A DNA stretch of 64,000 nucleotides from Rickettsiales bacterium Ac37b (lineage in GTDB: Bacteria; Pseudomonadota; Alphaproteobacteria; Rickettsiales; Arcanibacteraceae). Below are positions 8,791 to 16,566 of this stretch, piece by piece; position 1 is the first letter of the stretch, and each line of letters begins with the position of its first letter. The stretch covers positions 660,662-724,661 of the forward strand of contig CP009217.2 of the NCBI GenBank assembly GCA_000746585.2. The letters run 5' to 3'. The translations under genes and the position numbers were made by a program. The notes under the pieces were generated by a model. The model did no database searches. It was not told the DNA's origin and saw only the letters and a program-made list of their open reading frames with translations.

Positions 8791-8897
8791 TATGGTAAAT
8801 TAAGTTGTATTTGGGACAAGAAGCAATAAGCGAAGCCTACAAATAGTAGGAGAGCTTTAAGCTAACTGGGTCCGCAAATTCAAATCTATTTACTTAT
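8791..8897. repeat. M3-type MITE (107 bp)
   Basis: The left end TATGGTAAATTAAGTTGTAT resembles the IS630 terminal repeat at 34645 (TATAGTAAATTAAGTTGATA). The right end read on the other strand is TATAAGTAAATAGATTTGAA. The centre holds GCCTACAAATAGTAGGAGAG, a small stem-loop. It is the reverse complement of, and very similar to, the copy at 30780-30887. It lies between the genes at 8217-8762 and 9113-9874, which are divergently transcribed. Confidence 0.75.
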
Positions 8898-9112
8898 AAA
8901 TATCTTAATTAATACTTATCCTTATCTTATCGTCTATTATTTAGTATTTATTATATTAAAAATAAATTAATTAATTGTTTATTAAAGCCCGTGGTTTTTA
9001 CACAATTCATCACAATTATTTATTTATTATCTCAAGATTATGCTCTACATTACTTGCAGCAATTTTATTATTTTGTTATTCTTGGTCACTAAATAATTAT
9101 TGGGGTATGAGT

Positions 9113-9874
9113 ATGAGTATGAGTATGAGATTAACACAAAAATTTTTATATACCATAATTTTTGTTATACAATGCTGTTTTAATTTTACTGCCTATGCCG
9201 ATAACGGATCTGCTGGCCGTATAATAGCCAAGTTCAAAATGGATGGTAGGCTCACTTCTTTAAAACAAAATGCTGATAGCACAGGTAGCTTTTATGATCC
9301 TACTCATACATCCATTGTATCATTGCCTTACACCTCCCAAGTTAGTTTAGGGTCTGTAGTAGGAGGAACTGGGAGCGCAGCTTATTTCTTTACGGACCAC
9401 ATAGCAGCTGAGGTAAGTGGCGGGTATTTTTCTAATAAAATCAAAGCTGTAGGTAATGGACCGCAGTATATAACGCCTGCAGGAACTACAACACCTACTT
9501 TTGTAAACAATTGGCCTTATTATCAATCTACAACTGGTAAATTTATTCCTTTTGCAGCGATATTACAATATCATATAGCTCCTTATGGCAAATTAATACC
9601 GTACATAGGTGTAGGTTATCACTATACATTTGGTTCTGGTTCAAATGGTTCAAAAGTTGGTGATTCACATGGCCCAGTTTTTCAAGTAGGTGCTGATGGA
9701 TGGGTAGGGGAAAATTTAATTTTAGGTATAGATGTAAAAAAAATGATGATGAAGCCTAAATTAACTTTTGTTACTGTACCAAGTAGTGGTAGCCCTTCTA
9801 ATATTATACCTATTAATACAAAATTGAAAATGGACCCTTTAATAATTTCATTAGGTATAGGCTACAGATTCTAA
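9113..9874 (+). CDS. OmpW-like outer-membrane beta-barrel protein
   Basis: Small eight-stranded barrel of the OmpW type, exported to the outer membrane. With the chosen ATG (9113) it has 253 residues, beginning MSMSMRLTQKF, then a hydrophobic signal (LYTIIFVIQCCFNF) and a likely cleavage after TAYA. Family features are AAEVSGGYFS, GKFIPFAAILQYHIAP, KLIPYIGVGYHYT, GADGWVGENLILGIDVKKM, a KLTFVTV region and a final ISLGIGYRF ending in Phe, as expected for BAM recognition. Four in-frame ATGs (9107, 9113, 9119, 9125) arise from a tandem ATGAGT repeat; GGGG at 9102-9105 is best spaced for 9113. The frame extends upstream to 8975 without an obvious ribosome site. A terminator follows. Confidence 0.8.
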   Translation: MSMSMRLTQKFLYTIIFVIQCCFNFTAYADNGSAGRIIAKFKMDGRLTSLKQNADSTGSFYDPTHTSIVSLPYTSQVSLGSVVGGTGSAAYFFTDHIAAEVSGGYFSNKIKAVGNGPQYITPAGTTTPTFVNNWPYYQSTTGKFIPFAAILQYHIAPYGKLIPYIGVGYHYTFGSGSNGSKVGDSHGPVFQVGADGWVGENLILGIDVKKMMMKPKLTFVTVPSSGSPSNIIPINTKLKMDPLIISLGIGYRF

Positions 9875-9880
9875 ACTAAT

Positions 9881-9913
9881 AGAAGAGCCATATTCTAAAG
9901 CCGTGGCTCTTCT
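9881..9913 (+). terminator. Hairpin terminator after the OmpW-like gene
   Basis: AGAAGAGCCA pairs with TGGCTCTTCT across a 13-nt loop, followed by TATTTATT. It sits between the stops of two convergent genes (OmpW-like on plus, glnQ on minus) and could serve both strands. Confidence 0.75.
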
Positions 9914-9937
9914 TATTTATTACATAGCAATTTAGCC

Positions 9938-10645
9938 TTACATTACATTATTAAAAAAAGTTCTAGCACGTTCCGTATTAGGATTTTGGAAAATGTCCTT
10001 TGGCATGCCATCCTCTATTATATTACCATGATCAAAGAATAATAAACGCTCGGCTGTATCTCTTGCAAAAGATAACTCATGTGTGACAATTAGAATTGTT
10101 ACACCTGTATAGGCCAAATTTTTGATTATATTAAGCACTTCTTTGACATTTTCTGGGTCTAACGCAGAAGTAGGTTCATCAAATAAAATAACTTCAGGTT
10201 TTAACATTAAGGTACGTGCAATAGCAACGCGCTGTTTTTGCCCTCCTGATAAATTAGCAGGATAAACATAAGCTTTATCAGTTAAACCTACTTGTTTTAA
10301 TAATGAATAAGCTTTTTCTTTAGCTATATCCTTAGACATCTTTCTAACTGATGCAAGAGTATATATAAGATTATTCATTACATCCATATGTGGAAATAAA
10401 TTAAAATGCTGAAATACCATACCTATTTTTTCATAGATACTAGAATTTAAGGAAGAAATTCCATCAATTGTAATAGTACCAGAAGATGGCAAATCAAGAT
10501 TAGCAATGCAACGTAATAAAGTAGATTTACCACTGCCAGATGGCCCTGTAATGGCAATTACCTCGCCCTTTGCTATACGTAAACTAATATTATTGAGCAC
10601 TAATAAGTTATTATAGTATTTAGTTAATTTATCAATGATGATCAT
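9938..10645 (-). CDS. glnQ: Polar amino-acid ABC transporter, ATP-binding protein
   Basis: ATPase of a glutamine/polar amino-acid importer. It contains Walker A GPSGSGKST (about 34-42), Q-loop VFQHFNLFPHM, signature LSGGQKQRVA, Walker B VILFDEPTSALDP and the H-loop histidine in VTHE, all intact. The length of 235 residues is typical of GlnQ/HisP. It overlaps the permease gene by 14 nt and is the last gene of the three-gene importer operon read on the minus strand. Substrate choice cannot be read from this subunit. Confidence 0.92.
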   Translation of the reverse strand: MIIIDKLTKYYNNLLVLNNISLRIAKGEVIAITGPSGSGKSTLLRCIANLDLPSSGTITIDGISSLNSSIYEKIGMVFQHFNLFPHMDVMNNLIYTLASVRKMSKDIAKEKAYSLLKQVGLTDKAYVYPANLSGGQKQRVAIARTLMLKPEVILFDEPTSALDPENVKEVLNIIKNLAYTGVTILIVTHELSFARDTAERLLFFDHGNIIEDGMPKDIFQNPNTERARTFFNNVM

Positions 10646-11282
10646 TATGCAGTATTTTTTCTAATTGTTTTGCCAAAAGGCTTAATATAGTTATAACACA
10701 GTAATAACATATAGCTGCTGTGATTAAAGGCGAAAAATAGATATAATTTTGTGAAGCAATGATTTGTGCTCTGCGCATTAAATCTGCTTCTCCTATTACT
10801 GAAATTAATGAAGATTCTTTAAGCATATCGACCAATTCATTTACTAAAGCCGGTAAAATATTACGTAAAGCCTGAGGGAATATAATATCACGCATCATAA
10901 GATGATATGGTATACCTAAAGTTTTTGCAACCTCAAATTGCCCTTTATCTATACTATTTATCCCTGCTCTAATAACCTCTGAAATATATGCACCAGAATT
11001 TAAAGAGAATGCTATAACTCCGGCCAAAAATGTCGGCATTTTATATCCTGTTAAACTAGGAATACCAAAATAAACTATACTAAGCTGTACCAATAAAGGC
11101 GTACCTCTAAATATAGAAACATAAAATTTGCTAAATAACTTTAGTAACTTTAAATGGCTAAAACTAAAAATCGTAAGAATTGTGGCTATAATTATACCAA
11201 ACATCACCGAGCATGAGGCATAACTCAAAGTTACGCCTATACCTTTGACAATATAGAAAATGTCAGAAAAACTTAAATGCAT
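10632..11282 (-). CDS. glnP: Polar amino-acid ABC transporter, permease
   Basis: Inner-membrane permease of the HisMQ/GlnP family, 216 residues with about five helices. SVMFGIIIATILTIF opens the core, FRGTPLLVQLSIVYFG matches the N-terminal family signature, and the EAA loop reads EVAKTLGIPYHLMMRDIIFPQALRNILP, with MLKESSLISVIGEADLM after it. Only one permease gene is present, so it probably forms a homodimer. It abuts the binding-protein gene (shared base at 11282) and overlaps glnQ. Confidence 0.92.
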   Translation of the reverse strand: MHLSFSDIFYIVKGIGVTLSYASCSVMFGIIIATILTIFSFSHLKLLKLFSKFYVSIFRGTPLLVQLSIVYFGIPSLTGYKMPTFLAGVIAFSLNSGAYISEVIRAGINSIDKGQFEVAKTLGIPYHLMMRDIIFPQALRNILPALVNELVDMLKESSLISVIGEADLMRRAQIIASQNYIYFSPLITAAICYYCVITILSLLAKQLEKILHNDHH

Positions 11283-12031
11283 TAATTAAGCCATTTTGCT
11301 CTGAGTCTTGATAATTCCCCTGTTCTTTCTAAAGTTTCAAGAGCTTTATTAAATTCGGGTACTAAATTGGAACCTTTAGTAAAAGCTACAGCAATACTAT
11401 CTTCGCTTTTGTTTAGGATTATATATGTAAATTCTGGATTAAATAAAACAATTTCTCGTGCTTGTTCTTCTTCAAGAATAAGAATATCTATCCTTCCAAC
11501 TTTTAGCTCTTCTATTAACTGTGGGATTTTATTCCCAACAAATACTTTTATATCCGGATTTTCAAAGGCTTTTTTATTAGCAAATGTTTCCCATACACTT
11601 CCCATTTGTACACCCAAAGTGCCTTGAGTAATACCATCTAAATCACTGATACTATTATCTTTCCTTGTTAAAATTGTAACAAAACCTGTATAATAAGGGT
11701 TAGAAAAGTCAATATGTTTCAAACGTTCAGATGATGGTGTCATTGATGCCATAACAAAATCAATACGGGTACTATTGAGCGCAGGTATTAATGCTGCAAA
11801 ATCCATGTCTTTTATTTCTAAATTAATATTTAATTCTTTAGCTAAGGCTTTAGCAAGATCTACTTCAAAACCCACTATTTCATTATCTTGAATAAATGCA
11901 AACGGTTTGTAATCAGCAGAAGTACCCATAATTAAAGTTTGCTTTATATCATTTTTTTTCTCTTCACAACTATTTAAAAAAGGTAATAGGCAAATTAATA
12001 AGATTTTGAATAACATAGTAATTACTATCAT
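11282..12031 (-). CDS. glnH: Polar amino-acid ABC transporter, substrate-binding lipoprotein
   Basis: Family 3 solute-binding protein. The N-terminus MIVITMLFKILLICLLPFLNSC ends in a lipobox (FLNSC), so it is probably lipid-anchored rather than freely periplasmic. Family features are MGTSADYKPFAFIQDNEIVGFEVDLAKALAKEL, DMDFAALIPALNSTRIDFVMASMTPSSERLKHIDFSNPYY, LGVQMGSVWE and a C-terminal LRAKWLN. The length of 249 residues is normal. First gene of the glnHPQ-like operon. The arginine and aspartate that bind the amino-acid backbone appear to be kept (SSERLKHIDF), which fits an amino-acid substrate. Confidence 0.9.
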   Translation of the reverse strand: MIVITMLFKILLICLLPFLNSCEEKKNDIKQTLIMGTSADYKPFAFIQDNEIVGFEVDLAKALAKELNINLEIKDMDFAALIPALNSTRIDFVMASMTPSSERLKHIDFSNPYYTGFVTILTRKDNSISDLDGITQGTLGVQMGSVWETFANKKAFENPDIKVFVGNKIPQLIEELKVGRIDILILEEEQAREIVLFNPEFTYIILNKSEDSIAVAFTKGSNLVPEFNKALETLERTGELSRLRAKWLN

Positions 12032-12171
12032 ATATAAGTTACAGACAAAAATACTGAGAATTTATGCTTTACTAAATAATTAACAAATTTATACGGATAT
12101 TACAACTTCCTTTATTAGTAAAAAACAGTTGTTACTCTAACATTATTTAAAAAATGAGTCAATCACTACTT

Positions 12172-12762
12172 CTACAGCTGCCTAGCTCTAGTAGTTATCA
12201 TTTCTTTATCAGTAATAATAATATCTAAAAATTGATCATATAGATTATGCGGAAGTTCAGAATTCACAAGAAAATTATGATTACATATTCCAATTACCAC
12301 CAAAGATGAAGATTTTCCTCTTAGAGAAGCTAAAGTCCTATCATACAAACCTCCTCCATAACCGAGTCTTGTGCCCTGTCTATCACATGCAAGCATAGGA
12401 GTTATAACAATATCAGGCATAACATATGGGTAAGCATCTATAGGCTCTGGTAAGTTTTTATAATATTTACTTATAGTGATTGTAGGGTTAGCACCACATA
12501 AACAAAAACTTAAGGGAGAATGTTTACTAATTACAACAGGCATAGCAATTCTATAACCATGTTGTTCAGCTTTTTGAAGTAATGGTAATAAATTAAGCTC
12601 ACCTGGCATCGCTAAATAACCTGCAATAATGCTTTTTTTAGGATAATTTTCTAAAATGTTAAAAAAATTCTCAGAAATTTTTTGTAAAAATTCTGGATTA
12701 TTTATAGCATGTAAAGAACGCAATTTTATATAATGAGCTCTTAAAGTTTTTTTCTCAATCAT
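12172..12762 (-). CDS. 5-formyltetrahydrofolate cyclo-ligase
   Basis: Converts 5-formyl-THF to 5,10-methenyl-THF with ATP, returning a storage form of folate to one-carbon metabolism. The family motif GTRLGYGGGLYDRTL is at about 134-148, MPGELNLLPLL near 49-59 and PDIVITPMLACDRQG near 117-131. At 196 residues it has the usual length. It is a single gene, divergent from rsh with a 113-nt AT-rich space. Together with folC and folP later in the window it shows active folate metabolism. Gene names used for this family (ygfA, fau, MTHFS) vary, so none is assigned. Confidence 0.9.
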   Translation of the reverse strand: MIEKKTLRAHYIKLRSLHAINNPEFLQKISENFFNILENYPKKSIIAGYLAMPGELNLLPLLQKAEQHGYRIAMPVVISKHSPLSFCLCGANPTITISKYYKNLPEPIDAYPYVMPDIVITPMLACDRQGTRLGYGGGLYDRTLASLRGKSSSLVVIGICNHNFLVNSELPHNLYDQFLDIIITDKEMITTRARQL

Positions 12763-12875
12763 ATGTAAATATTTTATTATTTAATAATCTATATAAAAAT
12801 CCCTATTATAACTTTTAAAGTCACTGTATAATATATATATATATTTTATTTTATTGCTTTAGTTATTTGTATTAT

Positions 12876-15026
12876 ATGGTTGATCAACAAAAATTAATAG
12901 ATAAAGTCTCAACTTATTTATCACCTTTACAGGTTAACACTATTAAGCATGCTTGTGAACTAGCAATTGTATCACATGGTTCTCAGTTACGTGATTCTAA
13001 TGATCCTTACTATCAGCATCCACTAGAAGTAGCTTATATTATGGCTACTATGACCATGGATACTGCCACAATTGTTACAGCATTATTGCATGATACGGTT
13101 GAAGATACCGAATTAACATTAGAAGATATTGAAAAGGATTTTGGTAATGAAATTACCAAATTAGTTGATGGCGTCACAAAATTAACAAAAATTGAATGTC
13201 AATCTGAACATACTAGACAAGCAGAGAATTTTCGCAAGCTATTATTAGCTATGTCTGATGACATAAGGGTATTACTTGTAAAGCTTGCTGATCGTGTTCA
13301 TAATATGAGAACAATTAAATTTATCAAATCTCATGAACGTAGGTTACGTATTTCACATGAAACTATGGAAATATATGCGCCTTTAGCAGAGCGTATAGGT
13401 ATACAGACTTTTAAAAGCGAATTACAAGACTTAGCATTTGCAGAATTATACCCAGAAGCACGTAACTCAATAATTAATAGATTAAATTTCTTGCGCCAAG
13501 AAGGTAAAATTTTAATTGATAAAATTATTGTACAAATTAGTGAAATGCTTGCAAAGGAAAATATAAAGGCATCTGTCTCAGGTAGAGAAAAAACTGCCTG
13601 CTCTATTTGGCAAAAAATGGAACGTAAAAATATATCTTTTGAACAATTATCTGATATAGTTGCATTCCGTATCTTAGCTGAAACAACCTCTGAATGTTAT
13701 CAGATTCTAGGAATTATTCATTCGCATTACCATATGGTACCAGATTGCTTTAAGGATTTTATTAGTACACCTAAAGCTAATGGATATCAATCCATCCATA
13801 CAGTGGTAGTAGGTCCTGATAAGCAGAGAATAGAAATTCAGATTAGAACTTACTATATGCATGAAATAGCAGAGCTTGGCGTAGCCGCTCACTGGAGTTA
13901 TAAGCAAAACTATCAACAAAATATAGACGGTAAACAATATCGATGGATACGTGAGTTATTAGAAATTTTGGAACATACTTCAGATCCAGAAGAGTTTTTA
14001 GAACATACAAAACTTGAAATGTATTATGATCAGGTATTTGCTTTTACACCAAAAGGTAATATCATTGCCCTTCCTAAAGGAGCAACTCCCGTGGATTTTG
14101 CCTATGCTATCCATTCAGATGTAGGAAATACATGCGTAGGTTCTAAAGTAAATGGCCGTATTGTACCATTACGTACATTATTAAGTAATGGCGATCAAGT
14201 TGAAATTATTCGTGCTAAAACCCAAGTACCTTCTCCATCTTGGGAAAAATTTGTGGTGACTGGTAAGGCTCGTTCGGAAATTAGACGATTTATCAAAACA
14301 AAACAACGACAAGAATATATTAACTTAGGTCGTATTATTATAACTAAAATATTACGCGGACAGGGCAAGGAATTTAATGAAAAAACTATGGAACCTGCTG
14401 TAGAATTTTTTAAGAAAAAAACTCTAGAAGATTTATTGATGTCGGTGGGAGAAGGTGTAATTAATAGATATGATGTAATTAAAGCACTCTTTCCTAATGA
14501 TAAAAAACAAAATAGTTTAAAGAGCAAATTTGCTTTCCTAAGATTTGGTAAGAAAAAAATTGCCAAATCTCAAGATTCTATTGTCCCTATCAAAGGCTTA
14601 ATGCCAGGTATGGCCATACATTTTGCAGGATGCTGTCATCCTTTACCAGGTGATAATATCATAGGAATAGTTCATACAGGTAAGGGCATTACAATTCATA
14701 CTATAGATTGTGAAATGTTAGAAAATTTTGCTTCTACACCTGAAAGATGGCTAGATATAGCATGGGATAAAGATTCTACAGATATGCTTCATATTGGTAG
14801 AATAAAAGTAATACTAGCTCATGAACAAGGAGGACTTGCCACTATGTCAAACACTATTGCCAAAGAAAATGCTAATATTATAAACTTAAAAATTGTTAAT
14901 CGTACCAATGATTTTTTTGAAATCATCTTAGATGTAGAAGTGCTAGGAGTAAAACATTTATTAAATCTTATTTCTGCTTTGCGTGGAAAACATTGTATAC
15001 ATTCAGCTGAACGATACAAAGTTTAG
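12876..15026 (+). CDS. rsh: Full-length bifunctional (p)ppGpp synthetase/hydrolase
   Basis: Makes and degrades the alarmone (p)ppGpp. The ATG at 12876 is preferred to the in-frame TTG at 12867; 716 residues. Domains in order: HD hydrolase with His48 (YQHPLEV) and His72-Asp73 (LLHDTVEDT); synthetase at about 230-350 with DIVAFRI, KANGYQSIHT and EIQIRT; TGS at about 390-450 (VFAFTPKGNIIALPKGATPVDFAYAIH); a Cys/His-containing segment GCCHPLPGD near 590; and an ACT domain at the C-terminus. The motif that is usually RxKD in bifunctional enzymes reads CFKD. Many Rickettsia carry only fragmented spoT pieces, so an intact copy is noteworthy. Confidence 0.93.
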   Translation: MVDQQKLIDKVSTYLSPLQVNTIKHACELAIVSHGSQLRDSNDPYYQHPLEVAYIMATMTMDTATIVTALLHDTVEDTELTLEDIEKDFGNEITKLVDGVTKLTKIECQSEHTRQAENFRKLLLAMSDDIRVLLVKLADRVHNMRTIKFIKSHERRLRISHETMEIYAPLAERIGIQTFKSELQDLAFAELYPEARNSIINRLNFLRQEGKILIDKIIVQISEMLAKENIKASVSGREKTACSIWQKMERKNISFEQLSDIVAFRILAETTSECYQILGIIHSHYHMVPDCFKDFISTPKANGYQSIHTVVVGPDKQRIEIQIRTYYMHEIAELGVAAHWSYKQNYQQNIDGKQYRWIRELLEILEHTSDPEEFLEHTKLEMYYDQVFAFTPKGNIIALPKGATPVDFAYAIHSDVGNTCVGSKVNGRIVPLRTLLSNGDQVEIIRAKTQVPSPSWEKFVVTGKARSEIRRFIKTKQRQEYINLGRIIITKILRGQGKEFNEKTMEPAVEFFKKKTLEDLLMSVGEGVINRYDVIKALFPNDKKQNSLKSKFAFLRFGKKKIAKSQDSIVPIKGLMPGMAIHFAGCCHPLPGDNIIGIVHTGKGITIHTIDCEMLENFASTPERWLDIAWDKDSTDMLHIGRIKVILAHEQGGLATMSNTIAKENANIINLKIVNRTNDFFEIILDVEVLGVKHLLNLISALRGKHCIHSAERYKV

Positions 15027-15044
15027 GTGCAAAGAAACCTAATA

Positions 15045-15153
15045 TATGGGGCTGTTAACAAGGTATTTTTAGATAAGATTTTGAAAGTAATTTTAAGATA
15101 TATAAGTAAGTTTTTGCAGCTAAGATTGATAATATTAGCAAAAAAATTAGCTA
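15045..15153. repeat. R4 element, truncated copy
   Basis: Starts TATGGGGCTGTTAACAAG and follows the 41493-41660 element closely through the internal sequence TTTTTAGATAAGATTTTG and TTTTTGCAGCTAA to AGCAAAAAAATTA. The 3' part, including the right terminal repeat, is missing and is replaced by an M1 element that begins at 15154. Confidence 0.75.
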
Positions 15154-15259
15154 TATAGTTTCTTGATTTGAATTAGCATATGCGTTCTTCTCCGTTAACC
15201 TAACAAAAAGTAGGTTTTGCTCATCATTCCTATCTGCTAAGGAAGCTGAAAAAACTATA
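15154..15259. repeat. M1-type MITE (106 bp)
   Basis: Bounded by TATAGT and ACTATA. It contains CTTGATTTGAATTAGCATAT, AACCTAACAAAAAGTAGG and GCTAAGGAAGCTGAAAAAAC, shared almost unchanged with copies at 18479, 35582 and 54041. The minus strand has a stop-free frame starting FSASLADRNDE. Confidence 0.85.
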
Positions 15260-15267
15260 GCGAATTA

Positions 15268-15348
15268 ATTTGTAATAGGGATAGAAACGAGGCGCGAAGT
15301 GTACATAACTACATAAGCTAACCGAGTGACGACGTCCCTATTACAAAT
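15268..15348. repeat. R5: 81-bp element with perfect 14-bp terminal inverted repeats
   Basis: ATTTGTAATAGGGA at the left and TCCCTATTACAAAT at the right are exact reverse complements. The interior is GC-richer than its surroundings (GAGGCGCGAAG, CCGAGTGACGACG). It is seen once in this window and probably belongs to another MITE or palindromic-element family. Confidence 0.65.
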
Positions 15349-15353
15349 AAAAA

Positions 15354-15384
15354 AGCTTGTATTATAATAAATACAATACAAGCT
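15354..15384 (-). terminator. Rho-independent terminator of the PCu(A)C gene
   Basis: Stem AGCTTGTATT / AATACAAGCT with an 11-nt loop. On the minus strand it is followed by a run of T (15348-15353). It lies 9 nt past the stop of the gene at 15394-15828. Confidence 0.8.
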
Positions 15385-15393
15385 CTTTATCAA

Positions 15394-15828
15394 TTATCTA
15401 GCGCTTGCTTGCACAGGTACATCAATTGTAATAGTTCCAGCTTTTTCAAATGTTAAAGAAAGTGATAACTTATCACCCAAAACTAATTTCTGGCTTAGAC
15501 CCATTAACATTACATGCATACCATTTGGAGCAAAAGTCACCATAGTATTGGCCGGAATCACAAGCTTATCTATAGCAGTCATTGTAATTACACCATCAGT
15601 ATTAACTGTTTTGTGCAGTTCACATTTACTCGCAATAGATGTTTGTGCTGATAACAACGTATCTGCATCTGTTCCTTTGTTAGTAATATCCAAATAAACC
15701 GCTGTATTGTCTACAGTACCTATAGTAGGCGTAGCCCACATATTAGTAATTCCAATACTTGATGTATTATCAGCAAAGCTAGTTAGAGGAAACAACAATA
15801 GCATTAATGATAAAATAATTTTTTGCAT
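15394..15828 (-). CDS. Periplasmic copper chaperone, PCu(A)C family
   Basis: Delivers Cu(I) to the CuA/CuB centre of cytochrome oxidase. The 144-residue protein opens with a signal peptide (MQKIILSLMLLLFPLTSFA). The copper-binding pattern H-x(10)-M-x(21)-H-x-M is visible as ELH, then ITM, then GMHVM. GTVDNTAVYLDITNKG is the usual N-terminal strand region. It is a single gene with its own terminator. Its presence fits with ctaA in the window: both serve an aa3-type oxidase. Confidence 0.88.
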   Translation of the reverse strand: MQKIILSLMLLLFPLTSFADNTSSIGITNMWATPTIGTVDNTAVYLDITNKGTDADTLLSAQTSIASKCELHKTVNTDGVITMTAIDKLVIPANTMVTFAPNGMHVMLMGLSQKLVLGDKLSLSLTFEKAGTITIDVPVQASAR

Positions 15829-15876
15829 AATACACTCCTATATAATTAATGTTCGGATATAAGCATAATACAAAAT

Positions 15877-16554
15877 TTAAGAAAAATCATGTCTTTTTAA
15901 TCCATATTTGTTTTCATAGGTATAAATCATGTACGCATCTTCTCCTAATTTTTGTCTTAATCTATAAATATGCGTCTCTAAGGTATGTGTTTCTAGTATA
16001 CTAGAATATCCCCATATCCGTTCTAAAATCTCATTTTTACTTATAGGACTACCTTGTGCATTATATAAAAATTTGAGCAAGGATGCTTCTTTTTCTGTTA
16101 AATCAATATTTTCATTATATTTGGCCTCTCCTTTTAACCTAATCAATAATTTATTGGTATAAGAAAAACTATAATTATTACTTAATCTTATATTTTCTTG
16201 AGTTGTAGATGAATAATAATTAATCAAGGAAATTAACTTAAAAAATTTAAAAGGCATAGCCATATAAATTATCGGTATATTCAAAGGTATGGATAATGAT
16301 TGTATATTATTCACCGATGTATCATATAGCAATATAATCAACTTTAATTGTAAAATAACAGATTCAATGTCTTTCCAATTGACTTCTTCATAAGAACTAT
16401 CTATGATGAGCGAAAATTTATTATTTGTACGAATGTCTTTTAATTGTTGTAAAGATTTCAGATTAATTACTGTGTAATTAGGCACTTGTGCAAATATTTC
16501 AGTAATAAAATGTTTATTACTGTATATAAAAACAGATTCCATTATATTATTCAT
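15877..16554 (-). CDS. Atypical OmpR/PhoB-type response regulator
   Basis: DNA-binding transcription regulator of 225 residues. The C-terminal winged helix (about 135-225) is clear: IDLTEKEASLLKFLYNAQGSPISKNEILERIWGY, then the recognition helix region THTLETHIYRLRQKLGEDA and YENKYGLKR. The N-terminal receiver-like domain is degenerate. The acidic pair that normally opens the domain is replaced (VFIYSNKHF), and the conserved Lys before PF is Met (AMPFKFFKL), although an Asp at the phosphorylation-site position remains (LIIDSS). It probably works without ordinary phosphorylation. The start is 12 nt from the divergent ribA start. Confidence 0.8.
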   Translation of the reverse strand: MNNIMESVFIYSNKHFITEIFAQVPNYTVINLKSLQQLKDIRTNNKFSLIIDSSYEEVNWKDIESVILQLKLIILLYDTSVNNIQSLSIPLNIPIIYMAMPFKFFKLISLINYYSSTTQENIRLSNNYSFSYTNKLLIRLKGEAKYNENIDLTEKEASLLKFLYNAQGSPISKNEILERIWGYSSILETHTLETHIYRLRQKLGEDAYMIYTYENKYGLKRHDFS

Positions 16555-16566
16555 AAAATTTATTCC

